Shown here in pieces: positions 33,872-46,534 of a DNA stretch of 64,000 nucleotides; position 1 is the stretch's first letter; the number at the start of each line of letters is the position of its first letter. The position numbers and the translations under genes are program-made. The stretch comes from Phlebiopsis flavidoalba (taxonomy: Eukaryota; Basidiomycota; Agaricomycetes; Polyporales; Phanerochaetaceae): positions 124,001 to 188,000 of the forward strand of contig JAOCPU010000039.1 of NCBI GenBank assembly GCA_035772785.1. Reading direction: 5' to 3'. Below the pieces are notes generated by a model. It did no database searches. It was not told the origin of the DNA and worked only from the letters and a program-made list of their open reading frames with translations.

Positions 33872-35806
33872 TCACCTGACCGTCGTGCTGACGAGGCTGC
33901 GATCTCCCCTTGGCTCCTCCCAACTCATGCCCAGAAACTTGTCGACGACCGCATCCGCGTCGTACCCAAACTTGGGGCACTCGCGTTCCTTACTGTGAGA
34001 GTTCCGACCACTGAAATGCGTCTTCCTGGCTAGGCCCTCGAGCGTCGCGTCGACCTTCTCGCGGCTCGAGTCAGCGGTGAAACTCAGGACGTCCATCGCG
34101 GCGCCGCATGCCGCGTCGAGCGCCTCCTGCTCGGGCCCGTCGTCTGAGACGTGGAAGCTGTGTCGTTTGAGGCGCGACGACGCCGTGTTTGCGTTACTTG
34201 TCCCGCGCTCTGTGGGTTTGCTCACTGTGCGCTCTCAGCCGCGTCTAGCCTCTTCCTCGCCTTCAACAACCGTTCGTATGCTAGCAGCAGGCCAACCGAT
34301 CTGACGCCTCGTGTCCCCTTGGTCGTCCCCCCTTCGAGAGCCCGCCCGATGAACTAGTTTGTCCGAGCACCGGCCGCCGTCCTTCGATGGCCCCATCGCG
34401 TCGCCCTTGTGCGCGTACGGCTCGTGTGCGGAGTCAGTGGGGCGCGCCCGGATGTGGGTGAGCAGCACGCACGAGCCATGGAGATGGCCAGGCGTCGCCG
34501 GAGTAAGCGCGACGCGTACGGATGTGAGCCACCCACTTCTCAAGCGGCTGGGCGATCAATGAGTCGCCTATTTGAGGGTAGACTTTACGTGTTGAGAGCA
34601 GCTTCTGTGGACGCGCGATTGCCGCAACAAAGACGTTGTTAGCATCGCTTGAAAGATATGGGATACGAGATGCTAAGAGTGTATACACGACACCGAGGCT
34701 CAAAGTCTGCAAAGTCTGAGACCATCTTCTTCGGCGCTTCCTTCGGCCGTACCACGATTCCACCAGATAGCCATCGTCAAGGGTGGAGGAGAACGAGGTT
34801 TAAACTCTTTTTGGCCCACGCTGCGGGGGAGCAGGCACGCGTGGAGTTTAGTTCGAAAAGTCTATTGTACGCTTGGCAATTGCGGGCACTCACGATGCAA
34901 AAATAAGCCATCAAATGTTCTACCGGGGCCCCATCCACTCCTGTCATCTCCGGGGTACGTTCGACGAATGGTACATCAGTATCAGGGTCGCTAGATCATA
35001 ACAGGAGGTGAGGGATGATGGATGGCTCGGTAGGTAGGCAGCATCTCCCGTGAGGCTGTGCGGGGTTGACAACGTGCCGAGCACAGGACCTGTCTGGATG
35101 CCACTCTTCACGCCGTCAGGCACAGGCCGATGATCAGGTCGCCCTGGATGACCTCTGCCCGACGCGACGCGTGACAGAAGGTGCCTCGGGGTCTACCGAG
35201 ACCACCGTCGACTTGAGCCGGAGGTCATTCATTGTTGGGTCTCCGCGATGGTCGAAAAGAGCATGCTCTGTGGAAGTCGGCCGTGCGGTGGACTGTGTTG
35301 TTTACAGTACGGCGCGCCCGGTGTCATTCAGTCACCGTTTCGGATTACACAACAAAAAAAAAATATAAACGGTCGCCCCACTTGGTGTACCGACGCGTTC
35401 GCCGGTGTCGTAACCGCCGGCAAAGACAGACGTATGGCCTCTCGGGGCGCACATGCGATAGCTTCGAGCTGGTCGCGTAGCCCCCATCGTCGCAGCAGGA
35501 CGGGAGACGTTGGGGGACACTTGGATGCCCCGCCCTCAGACCTGCCAACCTCGCCAATCGTCTAGAGGCGGTCTCGAAGAGATTGATTTTGTGTCCAGCC
35601 TGGGCGAGACACAGCTCAGTGTGTGCGGCGGCGAGCCCCACCCAGGCCACAGCCGGGACGATGATGATTGTGCAGTGGGGCGCAACGGTGTACGGCTGCC
35701 AAAGAGGTTTTGCGTCCGTTGTAGAGGTTGGCACGCTCGTGCGCGCCCCTTGGCAGTGGCGCGAGCGGGTGAGTGGGGGGTAGCGTAGGGGATAGCGGTG
35801 TTCCAT
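33872..35806 (-). CDS. FAD-dependent monooxygenase (salicylate hydroxylase-like)
   Basis: Flavoprotein that hydroxylates aromatic or related substrates using NAD(P)H and O2. The minus strand shows the N-terminal dinucleotide fold, TIIIV...VAWVGLAAAH (a frame-damaged GxGxxG) followed by LAQAGHKINLFETASRRL, then GIQVSPNVSR, LRRWGLRDQLEAIACAPREA, HRADFHRAL, a DLIIGADG-like segment (GDLIIG), GWGPGR..DGLFLHRE, a PYAHKGDAMAIEDGG segment (GD motif region), YERLLKARKR and the well-preserved C-terminus FHVSDDGPEQEALDAACGAA, then FGYDADAVVDKF. The stop is at 33872. Spacing and order fit family length (about 430 residues plus introns). Frame breaks are dense at 34200-35600. The start at 35806 is uncertain; another option is nearer 35730. 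Confidence 0.8.
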
Positions 35807-36652
35807 TTGGAGGAGAAAGGGAGGGGTGACGGGTATTGGAGGTGAACGCTCCGAGATGCGGTATAATATGCTGTCCGAAGGCTAAAACGATTAGTTCCTC
35901 CCGAGACGTTGGAGGTGGTGTGATGCTTGCTCACGCGTCATCAAAGTTGGCGCCCCAGTTTTGAGAGCCGCGGGGATTCTGACCTGACCTCAGCAGAGTT
36001 ACTGTCAGGCTGCCGCCACTGAGGAGGGTCTCGAGGCTGTAGCTTCGATTTGGCGAGGAAGGAACTGGTGGGCTTTCGGCTGACCACGATGCACGGAAAA
36101 GCGCAGGCGCACCCGCGAGAGAAAGCTGTGATGGTGTGTTGGGCGAAGACCCTTACCTTAAGGACAACGCCGCCGGGGAGTGGACGGTCAGGTCAGGAGC
36201 TGTACCCCATGTCGCCCGCAAGTGGCCCAACACAGCCATATCGACAACAGAGGTGCTGCACAACATATCCCGAGAAAAGAATATCAAGGTACGCTCACGC
36301 CCGCGGATAACACACATGCAGCCCCCAGAAATACACTGACGGGTCCCTTCCAGTCGGGTGGTGGACGCGGTTTGTACAAAGACGGCTGACGGCCGTGCCA
36401 TGCGTGCTGATGCCTAATGTCCACCCATGGTTCGCCGACACTGCGACCCCACGCGTTCGTGGTTCCCGTTCCGTCGTGCTGTCAGCTGGCATAAACCTAA
36501 AGATTCTCTCGTTGGTCGGCATCGCGCGTGCGAAGCAGACACGACGATACGGTACAGCAAGCATCAAATGAATGTGCGAAGATAAGTAAAACCCTCTGAT
36601 TGACAGCACGCTATACAAAGCTTACCTGAGGTCCTTACGGGACGTCAACACC
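35807..36652. other. Unresolved, some coding-like plus-strand sequence
   Basis: The plus strand at about 36136-36339 reads LGEDPYLKDNAAGEWTVRSG, AVPHVARKWPNTAISTTEVL, HNISREKNIK, which looks like protein, but I cannot extend it in either direction or name a family. Confidence 0.3.
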
Positions 36653-37491
36653 ATGCGTTTTATTCGCGCTTCTCAAGCTCGTCCGTGTACCATGACCCAA
36701 GTAAGTTCAATCGCGAGTAACGACAGCCCAGCACGCCAGAAAGGCCATTTTCGGCACCAGGACGGGCCACCCGTCTCGGTCTTGGGCCCTTCCAGTTCTC
36801 TCCTGGGTTTCTGCGGCCCCTATCGTGACAGAGACCAGATGGAAAGGCAAGCTCAGACGGAGCAAGCAAGATGACCCCATGCCGCGGAACTTTTCGCCAA
36901 GGCCTCGATTGATTAGAACGGTCACCCGATACGTGGTACCCCGCTTCGTGGCTCGCGCGCCCATTGCCTACCCCCCCGCTTATGGCGCAGCCCCCCCCGT
37001 CTAGACCCGCCGCATTTCCCCGCTTTCCACGCCTTGGTACAGGCACGACCACGCCAGACATCTTCAACCGTCGAACTGGATTCTCCGCGTAAACCGATTT
37101 TGGAATTCCCACAAACTCTCCCGCCAACGACGAACACCTGTGTCGACGATGATGATCCTCGCTAGCAGTCGTAGCAGCCTAGATGGTCAGATTAAGTTGC
37201 TGTCGCTGTGCACAGTGCATATACTCTAGTTCTAACTCCCAGCAACATCCTTGCGAACCTAGAGTGCACCGTCGACCAACAAAATCTATCCAACAATATG
37301 TTCACAACATCACTGAGTCAACGCTACCGGAGAGACGGAGTAGTGGTCGTCGCGTTTCGGGCGGGATGGCCTTCCTCTTTCCACTACCTTGCGTCGCGCA
37401 AGGCCTCTCCATCGGATCCCTCCGTGGCCTGTCGGCCGTGAGGCGTCTAGCGGAGGTGAGACATTATATCCCTGGCGTTCCCGGTTTTTGA
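36653..37491 (+). CDS. Unrecognised proline/arginine-rich coding-like region
   Basis: The product is not recognised. From an ATG near 36690 (MTQ) a GTAAGT splice-donor-like site follows. Downstream the plus strand reads PRLIRTVTRYVVPRFVARAP, IAYPPAYGAAPPRLDPPHFP, FHALVQARPRQTSSTVELDS, PRKPILEFPQTLPPTTNTCV, DDDDPR, then a Ser/Leu-rich part. The first piece is basic and Pro-rich, like a disordered or targeting region. The opposite strand is also open across 36660-37127, so the strand is not certain. Confidence 0.3.
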
Positions 37492-37949
37492 GTTGAAATT
37501 GAACTAGAGTCCGTGTAAGAAAAGACGGCCACTTAGCGTAGATTTCGGGAATTGTGGCGGCTTGCCATCACATGAAAACTCCCTATATTGCGCCGCAGTA
37601 TATGCCCTGCGCGCCGCTTACTCTGGCCATGGGACACCGACAGCACACTAATGGCCACGGGTCGTTAATTTCAGCATTATATTCGTGAGTTCCATGCGAC
37701 GCCATTAAAAAGGAAGATTGATCAATGGAGAAACATCTACGAGCATGTCGAATACAAGTACAAGGTCAAAGCAGCAGCATCCATCGCAAGATTCAGACGT
37801 CTTCTTCGACGGATGCCATTGGACTGGCGGCTGACGTCTCTGAGGTACGTTATCCAGTTGTATGTTCAGTTCACCGTAATATCTGCACAAATTTTTAATG
37901 TCAGAGAAAGAGATGGCTGTTGAGCAAATGGCCGAATACCTGCCATAAT
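37492..37949. other. Spacer between unknown gene and secreted-protein array
   Basis: A plus-strand segment (about 37720-37960) reads DQWRNIYEHVEYKYKVKAAA and contains a GTACGT...GTCAG intron-like unit, but no gene could be built from it. Confidence 0.35.
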
Positions 37950-38606
37950 GGACGCTTCTACCCAGAGCCTGGCACATAATGGATCTGGTATCAGGTGTGT
38001 GTAGCAGAACCCGTCATTCAAAGGCTCTCCCACAAGAATCAAACTGATTACAGGGCTCTGAGCAGGCCGTGCCGCTGCAAAATACGAACGATTTTGCGTA
38101 GCGGTAAGGCAGTTGCTGTATTGGGCGCGTTTGAGGACAGTATGTCACCAGGGTCCGCAGTTGTATACGGTGCAGGGTCCATTGCAGTTTTTCCGTTGAC
38201 CCTGTTGCTGCAGTACGTCACCATCGTAGCCTGTGTAGACACGCCTATCAAGAGGATTATTGCCAGATAGGCTCGCCGATGAACGTGAGCTCGCGCGTCG
38301 GTGGTGGCCAGCCAGTGCTTAAAAGCTGCCTCGCTACACCAAGCCGCCAAATGAACCATCCTGGCAAAAGGTGCGAGGTAAGCATATTGTGCGGGATCTT
38401 AATGGCGATATGATGACACGAAAGAGCCTCACGCCATCATTACTAGCAAAAATGTCGTCTTTAACCTAAAGAGGCGTCAATATGATGGAAAATGTAAGTC
38501 AAGAGAAACCGTAACGCACGGCGGCAGCCATGGCACCAGAGTGCAAGAGCATTGAAGACGCTGTGATGCTGAACAATGAGGTGAACAGCTTCAGCAAGGG
38601 TGACAT
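37950..38606 (-). CDS. Small secreted cysteine-rich protein, array copy A
   Basis: First of three related genes on the minus strand. The start at 38606 reads MSPLLKLFTSLFSITASSML, then LHSGAMAAAV, a typical signal peptide. After an intron and frame changes the mature part contains ATMVTYCSN, NGPCTVYNCG, YSNCLTAT and DGFCYTPDTRSIM, parallel to copies B and C. It is the most degraded copy: the central CxGxCTVYNGG motif survives but the spacing of the later cysteines is disturbed. The function is unknown. The pattern is that of secreted Agaricomycete small proteins. The stop is uncertain, near 37950. Confidence 0.62.
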
Positions 38607-39483
38607 GATTAGGGTGGGGTGGAAGGTACTAGGGCGATCACGGAGACTCGGATACTCTTTCCATGCCTTGTCTCTGGGTTTATATCTTTCACAATATTTA
38701 AAGCCAACAGTATAAATTAGTTCCTTTGGGAATTGAAACAGCCTTAATTTTCGGACATCACGGCATGTGTGCATGCGATTCATTACAGTTGAATGGAAGG
38801 TACGTTTTACAGAAAAACCTTCCAAAGCACTCATGACCACTCAAATAGGATGCAGAATGTCCACTGTCGCTGTGGGTCGAACTTCCTGAAAGCTTGAGAA
38901 TCCTAATTAAGCTATCAATATTCAGACAAGAATCTCCAAGAATGCTAAAGCTTACAACCCGTATGTAATAATGAGTACTCAGCTATCCTTCCAGGTGTGA
39001 ACTGACACGACCCACGACATCCATCACTCTGGCAGTTCCACGTTGCAACGAAATGGAGACCAGTGGGCGTTGTATTGCATGGTATGGCTACACGCACGCT
39101 AGGTAATGGCCCTTCCCACGCTTCTAGCCGTTCTCGTATGACGCATCATCTTAGGGATGTGGGATCGGAATTCTTGGCACCTGACCGCACTGGTTATTAC
39201 TATCATCTCACGTCGTGCTCAAAACCTATACAAACAAGTGCAATTTTGTCTCGATTTGTCTTTACTGAGCAATCATCATGATAGTAAAAATTACAAGGCT
39301 TAGGACGATACTAACAATTATCACATATACATGATTCAGAAATTTGGCGGATGATCGGATGGTCGCTGGCAGTTCTGCTGAAGTGCGCTATCTTGTCGTG
39401 AGATGTATCTGAACAAATGAGAATGTCAGAAGATGAAAGCTGCTATTCAGGTTGGCGAATACCTGTCGTAAACGACTCGTATA
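38607..39483. other. AT-rich spacer in the secreted-protein array
   Basis: About 880 bp without recognisable gene. A 72-codon frame at 39063-39281 has no signal or domain. Confidence 0.5.
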
Positions 39484-40198
39484 TTACGCAGCGCCTACTA
39501 CCAGGATGGACCTTGGTACCAGGTGTAGATGCAGAATCCGCCATCCAAGCGGTTTCCCAACAGGTGGGCCAACCCCAACCCCCCCAAAGCTGATTGTTGC
39601 CCCCACAGGTGGACAACTGGTTGCACCTTTCCGGAGCACCCCCCCTAGCCGACGAATGGTTACCGCAGAATGGTCGCAGAACCCCAACGTTTCTGCCGTA
39701 GCACTAAGACATGCAGTGTTTGCGAGCATAATAAGACATTTAGCACCGCCTTTGTAGACAGTGCAAGTCCCTCCACAAACATTACCGACCCTCGTGTTTG
39801 CAGTACGTAACACCATAGTTACTTTGAGCGGAACGACTGTCGAGGGGATTGTCGAGGATAGGTTCGCCAACAAAAGTGAGCTTTGGCATCAGTGTGTAGC
39901 CAGCCAATGTTTGAAAGCTGCTCCTCGCTGACTACGCTACCAAATGAAGCCCCCTGGCAAAAGAATGAGAGTCAGTATTATAGATAAATCATATAATTGT
40001 TTATACAATAATGCGAGAAGGCGCACTTCGTTTCTGGCAAAGATATCGTCGTTGACCTGGGGGAGGCGTCAGCATTATTAAGATATGGCTCAGGAGGGAG
40101 AGCAACACACGGCAGCAGCAATGGCACCGGAGCATACAAGAGTTGAAGCCGCAGTGAGGCTCAACAATAAAGCAAAACCGCTTGAAAAGAGATGGCAT
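39484..40198 (-). CDS. Small secreted cysteine-rich protein, array copy B
   Basis: Middle copy. The ATG at 40198 gives MPSLFKRF and, after a one-base frame change, ALLLSLTAASTLVCSGAIAA, a clear signal peptide. An intron follows (ending CTCCCCCAG). The mature region reads ELTFVGEPILDNPL-like sequence, TMVLRTANTRV, NVCGGTCTVYKGGAKCL, IMLANTACLSATAETLGFCD and a final GTxSILV-like end (RSILVVGAA) with the stop at 39484. The Cys pattern CxGxCTVYxGGxxC...C...C matches copy C. The frame is broken at three or more places. The gene is about 43-49% GC, lower than flanking blocks by eye. Confidence 0.68.
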
Positions 40199-42778
40199 GA
40201 CCCAGTGTGAGATGAACTGCGAGTGGTATGGCTTTGCTGCTCTGTCTGTACGCTGAGTCGAGTTTTATACCTTTCGGGACGTCTAAAAACAACAATATCT
40301 GACTTATCAATGACAGCGATTTTTCGATCACAAGATTGCATGGAGTCTTCTACACCCTCCATATATCAGTATTCGTGCACGCTAAACGATCATAAACGGA
40401 TAGAAGACGCCACATGAATAGGCTTCTAGAGCACTCAGACAGTAATTTGAGATGCCGAATACCTATATTTGCTACGCATCAACATTACCGAAAAGGTTTC
40501 AATTGTCATTTGTACCGAGATACATTTCGTTGAAGGATGTCGATGCTTTGACACATAAGATTGCATACAATCTAGACACAGATGCGTCTCCGATCCAAAC
40601 CTTTCTAACTACAACAGGATTAGAATAGACAGGTATCGCATCGTTATAGGCCTACGTAGACTCACACGTACGAGAAAGCCTTTAAGGAAACACGGTTTTC
40701 GCAAGGAAGATGTACTCGATAACATGATTCTGACTTGCTGAAGCGGATAAAGCGCAGATGTCGTAGGCAAGTTTTCAACGTCGGAGCGTTCATAACGCAC
40801 TTTGATCATAGACCTAGATTACATATTATTTCGATAGCACTGCAGTGAAATAAGACGTTTTCTACAGGAGAAAGTAGCTGCCTCACGGTGATCGGGTGAG
40901 TGTGTTCACTCAGAATGTAAGCCAGACCGACGTCGGCGAAGATCCGGGGCTAGCATACGGAATTTTAGTCAGCTGGGCAGAGGTTCGCGGTGATATGTCT
41001 GACTCACAAGTTCCATGTCGTGTGCAAAAGATCGTTTCGCGATGCACGAGTCACTGATAGCCATTGGCAGTCACACCCCGGAGACACAAAGATGTACGTA
41101 AGCTTTCCATATTTCTGACAGCATGCCGTGCGCGCCACTTGCACAAGGAAGTCAACGCGGCAGTCCCTTCAATAGATTTTTTCCCGTCTGTGAAACCCTA
41201 GAAAAGTGCTCATTATACTATCCGCTGACTCTGTCTCGGCGGAAATAACATTGTTTGCACGGAACATGCGTGACTGCAGTACTTCGACAATATCATCTTT
41301 TAGTTCCTTCGTTACGCTGAGAGTGATTAAGCATGGTTATTGATTGCTCACCATTAAGACCAGAGCTCGGTATAGAGTCTAGACTGGTAGTGCCGTCCAG
41401 CGTCGTCCGAAAACTCTTTGACTTTCGAGCGACCATGTCCACGCATTCTACCAAAGTGAGCTGCTACCGGACTTTACGAGGAAATCGCGACGTGACTGTA
41501 CCACAGCCTGATCCGAAATAGATATCACTTCTGTGGCGTCGACCTACACGCTTCGTTCGTAGGAGAAAATGACCGGGCACGGCTTTGCGGAGACCGTGAC
41601 AGCCACAATGGTGCCCTCATGGATGACAGACGAGACCCCCCCCTTTAGCGCATCGTCGTCTCTGAATAGTTGGGCGTGGACACTATCGTACACCCGGCGT
41701 ATATGGAGCTTTTGTATTTGATCTAATGCCCCCCGACCTAACAAAAACGCCCTAAGGTTCACTGGTGGTTGAATGGGCAGGTATGTGCCGATTCTAGGGC
41801 CTGACTTACGAGTCTGTATCTATTGGCGTGTAATTGTTCATGTAGCCCCTTATGAGCCCGCCCATGCTCTCAGTGATCCTTGATCCCTGCATCATAGGTT
41901 TTTGAGTGCTTCGTAGGTCATTGGTAAAGCAAGAGAAAATTCATCGTTTGCAAGCCAAGTGGAGATCTCTCATGTTTTCGCCAACACAGCCATCAAACTG
42001 TTGAACTGTCTCAAGTAGACCGGGTGATTGATTGAATGGGGCGTGAGACAATATGTTGCCGTGGTGGTCGCATGCCAGTGAAATCGGCGCGGGTGACAGT
42101 CTCTGTGACATGTGTGACGCACCGTGTTATGGTCGTGGTTACGTGACGTGTGTCGGACAAGCGCGCGGGGGGTCACGGTGACTTTTGAAAAAGAATAGGC
42201 AATCAAAGAAAATCGAGTTGTTGTAGTGTCGTACTCACCGTAAGTACAATGAACGTACTCACGGTAGCTCGCTACAAGCTTGAATTATGTGACCTATCTG
42301 ATTTTTATTCCTTGACCTTCTTCCAGGCTGCCCAGCCGGAAGAGAAAGATGACACACTAGCTTCGTGTGATACAAGAATGGCCTCCACGATACCTATTTC
42401 CGAGTCTATCACAGAGTCTCAATGACAGCCTACAGCTTACCGAGCAATTTAGAACATGAAAGATATCCAGTCTCGTCCAAGTTCAGCTGTAGACGCTAGG
42501 TCGCGCAGTGTCATGCTTACTGGGGCCTAGATTAGATAGAATTTTGCCTCGAGTTTGTATTTTAGTACAATCGCTAGAAATACAAGCATAAGGCGCAAAC
42601 GGGAGCGATCAGCCTAGGATGCAGGCGTATTTCAGGAAAACGATTATTAGTCTGGAAGCTGGCGTCTCTGACCCGGAAACGCGCTCGTCGTTCGCAGTAT
42701 CTAGACAGATGGGAATGTCAGCGAAAAAAATGATACAAGTGTCTAAGCGTGCGGATACCTGATCTGACGACTCTCATA
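40199..42778. other. 2.6-kb AT-rich spacer in the secreted-protein array
   Basis: No gene was recognised. Only short frames of 60-78 codons occur, without signal peptides or domains. The spacer between copies B and C is three times longer than that between A and B. I looked for a fourth copy of the CTVYNGG motif here and saw none. Confidence 0.5.
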
Positions 42779-43429
42779 TTACGCAGAGCTCACCAGGATA
42801 GAGTTTGTGCCAGGCGTGGAGCAAAAAACCGTTATCCAAATTAACCCCGCAACTGGACAGTTTGGTGGCAACTTCCGGAGGCATCCTGAATGATCACCAG
42901 AAGAACGCAACGTCGTGAGTGGCGGCAAGGCAGTTAGTTCCGGGGGCACTGAGGCAGGTGGCTCCTCCGTTGTAAACGGTGCAGGCTCCCCCGCAGACAT
43001 TGGCAGCCTTCTTGTTGCAGTATGTGACCATCGTGGCCTGCGCGGCACGGCGATCCCAAGCGGGTTGTCGAAGACAGGCTCGCCGACGAACGTGAGCTCA
43101 GCATCGGTTGGTGGCAAGCCAGTGCTTGAAGCAGCACCTCGCTGACTACGCCGTTGAATGGAGTACCCTGGCGATCAAGGTCGAAGGTCAGCATTCTGTG
43201 CACAGGAGTTCTTCCACAAGAATGATAACGAGATCAGAGAGCGTACTTCATCTCTAGCAAAAAATATCGTCTTTAACCTGGAGATGGCCCGTCAGCGTTA
43301 TATAAGGACCCTGCAGGGACATATAAAAACGCACCACAGCGGCGCATTACAGATAGCGCTGAGGACAAGAGAGTTGAGGGCCGTTGTGAGGCCCAACAGG
43401 AGAGCGAAGCGCTTGGTGAAAGACCGCAT
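42779..43429 (-). CDS. Small secreted cysteine-rich protein, array copy C
   Basis: Best preserved copy. The start MRSFTKRFALLLGLTTALNS at 43429 is a strong signal peptide, continuing LVLSAICNAPLW. After an intron the mature part reads ELTFVGEPVFDNPL, RRAAQATMVTYCNKKAANVC, GGACTVYNGGATCLSAPGTN, CLAATHDVAF and LDNGF...APGTNSILVSS with the stop at 42779. The Cys spacing (C-x7-C-x3-C-x8-C-x7-C) recurs in copies A and B. I know this arrangement from secreted Agaricomycete proteins of unknown function; it is not a hydrophobin, because the CC doublets are absent. One frame break falls in the C-terminal Cys cluster (FCDRxxC region). Confidence 0.75.
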
Positions 43430-45690
43430 GGCTTGACAAAGTGGAGAAGATGAGGGTGTGACTGGCCGCTTAGGCTGCTGCTTGTATGCTCACGCCCTCC
43501 TGGCAGGCTTTTATATCATTTGCAGGATTTGTGCGAACGACCCGATTTGGCTCACCTACAGCGGTATAATTCCTATTGACATGACACGGGTGCGGGGGCC
43601 ACCTGCCGTAGTCAGATATCAGCATGTGCGCAACAATGTTTGGTCGCAAGACGAGTGGATGCTACGACGCAGAACAACTTCTAGAGCACTTACGGCCTAA
43701 CAGAGACGCCAAACGCCATACTGATACTATAATTTAAGCGGGAGAAGAATCCATTCAAAGATGGTGATGCATTGCAGCTTACAACTGCATATAACACGCA
43801 CTCATTCATCGCGGATTGTGAAAATTTACACCCCATTGGCCCTACCCTGACTATTGATGGGCGGTTCAATTGAGACGCACGGGTATCGCGGTGTACTTGA
43901 GTTTTGAAGCGACGCGCTAACCCGCTGAGAATACTCGACGACCGGCATTCCCTGGATCCCAAACGAACCTGAATGCGTATGTGGTTGTTAGTGATGGGAG
44001 AGCTTTGTACCGTTTGAATGTCATCAACGCGCTTTGCACATGGACCTGAATGTGGAAGTGTTCGAATCGCGCTGTAAGTGATTTTTTAAATGCTAAAAGT
44101 AAGTTATTGAGGTGCGTGCTCATGGCTATACGTTTACGTTCGAAGCCAACGAATCTTCATCAGGAAATATCCAAGACTACATGGAAATTTGGTCAGCTGT
44201 GTGATAGGTTCATAGTAGAACATCCGGCTCACCAGATTGTACACGAGAAATGATTATGCAATGCACATACGGCGGATAGCATTTAAGACCGTTGAGCATG
44301 CCATTACGTGAACTTGGACACCCTGCTCCGGCGATACAGCCACGCGTAGAATAGAGAAACACGACGGGTTTCAGTCCTTGGCTCGCGAGCTCCCAAACAC
44401 CACTCATGAGCGAGGGACGTCTGCCGGACGGCTGGACTTAAGCCGCCGTGGTTCATTAGATACAAAGCTTCTGGGTGTAACCGACGGTGCGGGTGAGGGA
44501 GTGTTTGCCCCCTTGCAGTCTCACTCGATCTGAGAGTATCATGTAAGTATGTCGGGGCCATAATGTCTAGTTACAGCATACCTAGCTTTGTCGCGCAACA
44601 TGTTGCAAACAGATATTTGAATATGCTGCCTGGTTTCCAATTCTTGCACGGCTCAAGTCTGAAAATGGACCATTAGGAAGTGACACACAAGTATCTGCTC
44701 AGCCTATGTGCGCTGCCATGGGGTCCCAATGCAAGAAAACATCATGTCAAAAAGATCAAGGCGGTGAGAGTGATCCAATAGCATTGCTACTGATGCAATA
44801 GGGCTACATCACTAAGCGAAGCAACGCAGGAGTGGGATGAGCTTGAGCGGAAAATTTAGGGTCGTAGTCGGTGGCCGTCAGTCGCAGACGTAGCGGCGGG
44901 CGGGATATCGGACCGCCTTACGCGTAAGACGCACTTCTGTGACGATTCGTGACAGTTTCCACGTTACGACGACGCGTGCGCGTGATGAATGTGACATTCC
45001 CGCTTGGTCTCGACTCTTCAACTCCCGGGCCTGCACCTACTTGGAAGGCACATAACATAGGGATAGGTTCTTCAGATCACATATCAAATATTGCGTAAAA
45101 AACAGTCCTATGGCTGATATGGCTTCCGAAAGTGGCTTTTTCGCCAAAGTCCCCTCCACCGACTAACCCACTCAGAGCCTCAAATCAACGTGAGTGACAG
45201 ATAGGGGGGCCAAGGCTACCTGTCACGGGCCCAGGGCTCTGATTCAATTTCCAGCTCGCTTCGTCCTGAGGCAGCGTTCTCAGTAAAGTCTATAAATGCT
45301 GGGGGGTCCTCGGTGGTGGGATCGCTTGTGAACGTCGCAATTCTCAGCAGTGCGTACACTGCCTCTGTTTTTTCTGTCTGGAAACAGGCCTAAATGCACC
45401 AAGTATGTAAGGGCTGCGTTCGGTGAAGGTGGGGCCCCTGTCTCACCTTTATTTCTATTTTTTTATAGGACTTTCATGCTTTCGGACACTAATGGCCTTG
45501 GGCCCGGGCTGTCTAGACATATAAATACATGCGACAAAGAACCCTCTTGGTATATGGCGGGGAAACTAGGAGGGACTAGTCGCTTCTACTCAGCGAGAGA
45601 GGTCGGATTTCTTCTCCAGCCTACAAACTGTGAACTATTTACCGCTTAAGTTATTTATTTCAAGTTAATCTCTTAATAAGTTATACGCAT
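43430..45690. other. 2.3-kb gene-poor interval
   Basis: Short frames only; no family, repeat end or RNA gene recognised. It contains an AT-rich patch at about 45640-45690. Confidence 0.5.
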
Positions 45691-46534
45691 TCTGAGGCCA
45701 AACGCCAACACGATGCGGAATTCCACGTCTCCTCGCCACCCTCTCACTCTTCACGGGCGCCCTTTACCGCCCACATCGAAGCCCGCCAACCAGCTTCCTG
45801 CGCTTCTACTGCCTCTCACCCTCTCGACGCAACAAATCGGCGAGCCCTCGACGCTCAAAAGCAGTTGCTGGAGGACGCACCGGGGGGGGGGGGGGGTGCG
45901 GGACCCTGCATAGGGCCACACTGCACCGGGCAGGCTGAGCGCAAACCGTGACAGAGCCTCGACGGCCACGCAGATCGTCGCGAACTACCTATGTGAGCCT
46001 CCTCCCTCCTATCAACGCGAGTCTCGACAAAGCGCGGATAGTATGCGAAGCGCTCATCTAGCCAACGCGCGCGATCACGACGGACTTCTGCATTCTGAAC
46101 TATTCCGAGGCTGGTTCCTGCATCGCGATAATCTGCAGGGTCGCGCTCCGGTCGATACTGTGCGCCATGTGACGCGCGGTTTACCCTGGGTCGTGGAGCT
46201 CTCTCCCTGTGGCAGAACGCTAGTCCGAAACCGCGCGCGATCGAGGACGAGCATAGTGTCGATTTGCGGGGCGACGAATGATCCCCTTGTCGGTCATACA
46301 CAATAGAGCGCGGTTTGGTCACCGGGGTTGACGGCGAGAGGCTACCTATCGCCTCCAGTGTGGTGCCCGCGGCCGTTTTGGCTGGCTCGTGAATTGTGGT
46401 GCACGAAATGAAGAACGAGGGTCGTGAGTGGGATCCGACAAGGTTTACTGAGAGAAGTTCGGCGCGTGCGCTGTGGTCAGCTGTGGGTCTAGTGTCAGCG
46501 GACGCGCTAGTGAGCTTGTTCGTGACGTCTGAAC
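45691..46534. other. Unresolved, open frames on both strands with G15 tract
   Basis: A 155-codon minus frame (45855-46322) and plus frames (45713-45913, 46043-46306) overlap. The plus reading LHRDNLQGRAPVDTVRHVTR and GLPWVVELSPCGRTLVRNRA is protein-like but unnamed. A G15 homopolymer at 45882-45896 sits in the middle and probably has an unreliable length. Confidence 0.3.
45882..45896. repeat. G15 homopolymer
   Basis: Fifteen consecutive G flanked by C and TGCG; the longest homopolymer I noticed in the window. Confidence 0.9.

Noticed and set aside
37950..43429. The cysteine-rich secreted proteins as hydrophobins
   Set aside because: Hydrophobins need eight cysteines with two CC doublets; here the cysteines are single and the core motif is C-x3-CTVYNGG-x2-C.
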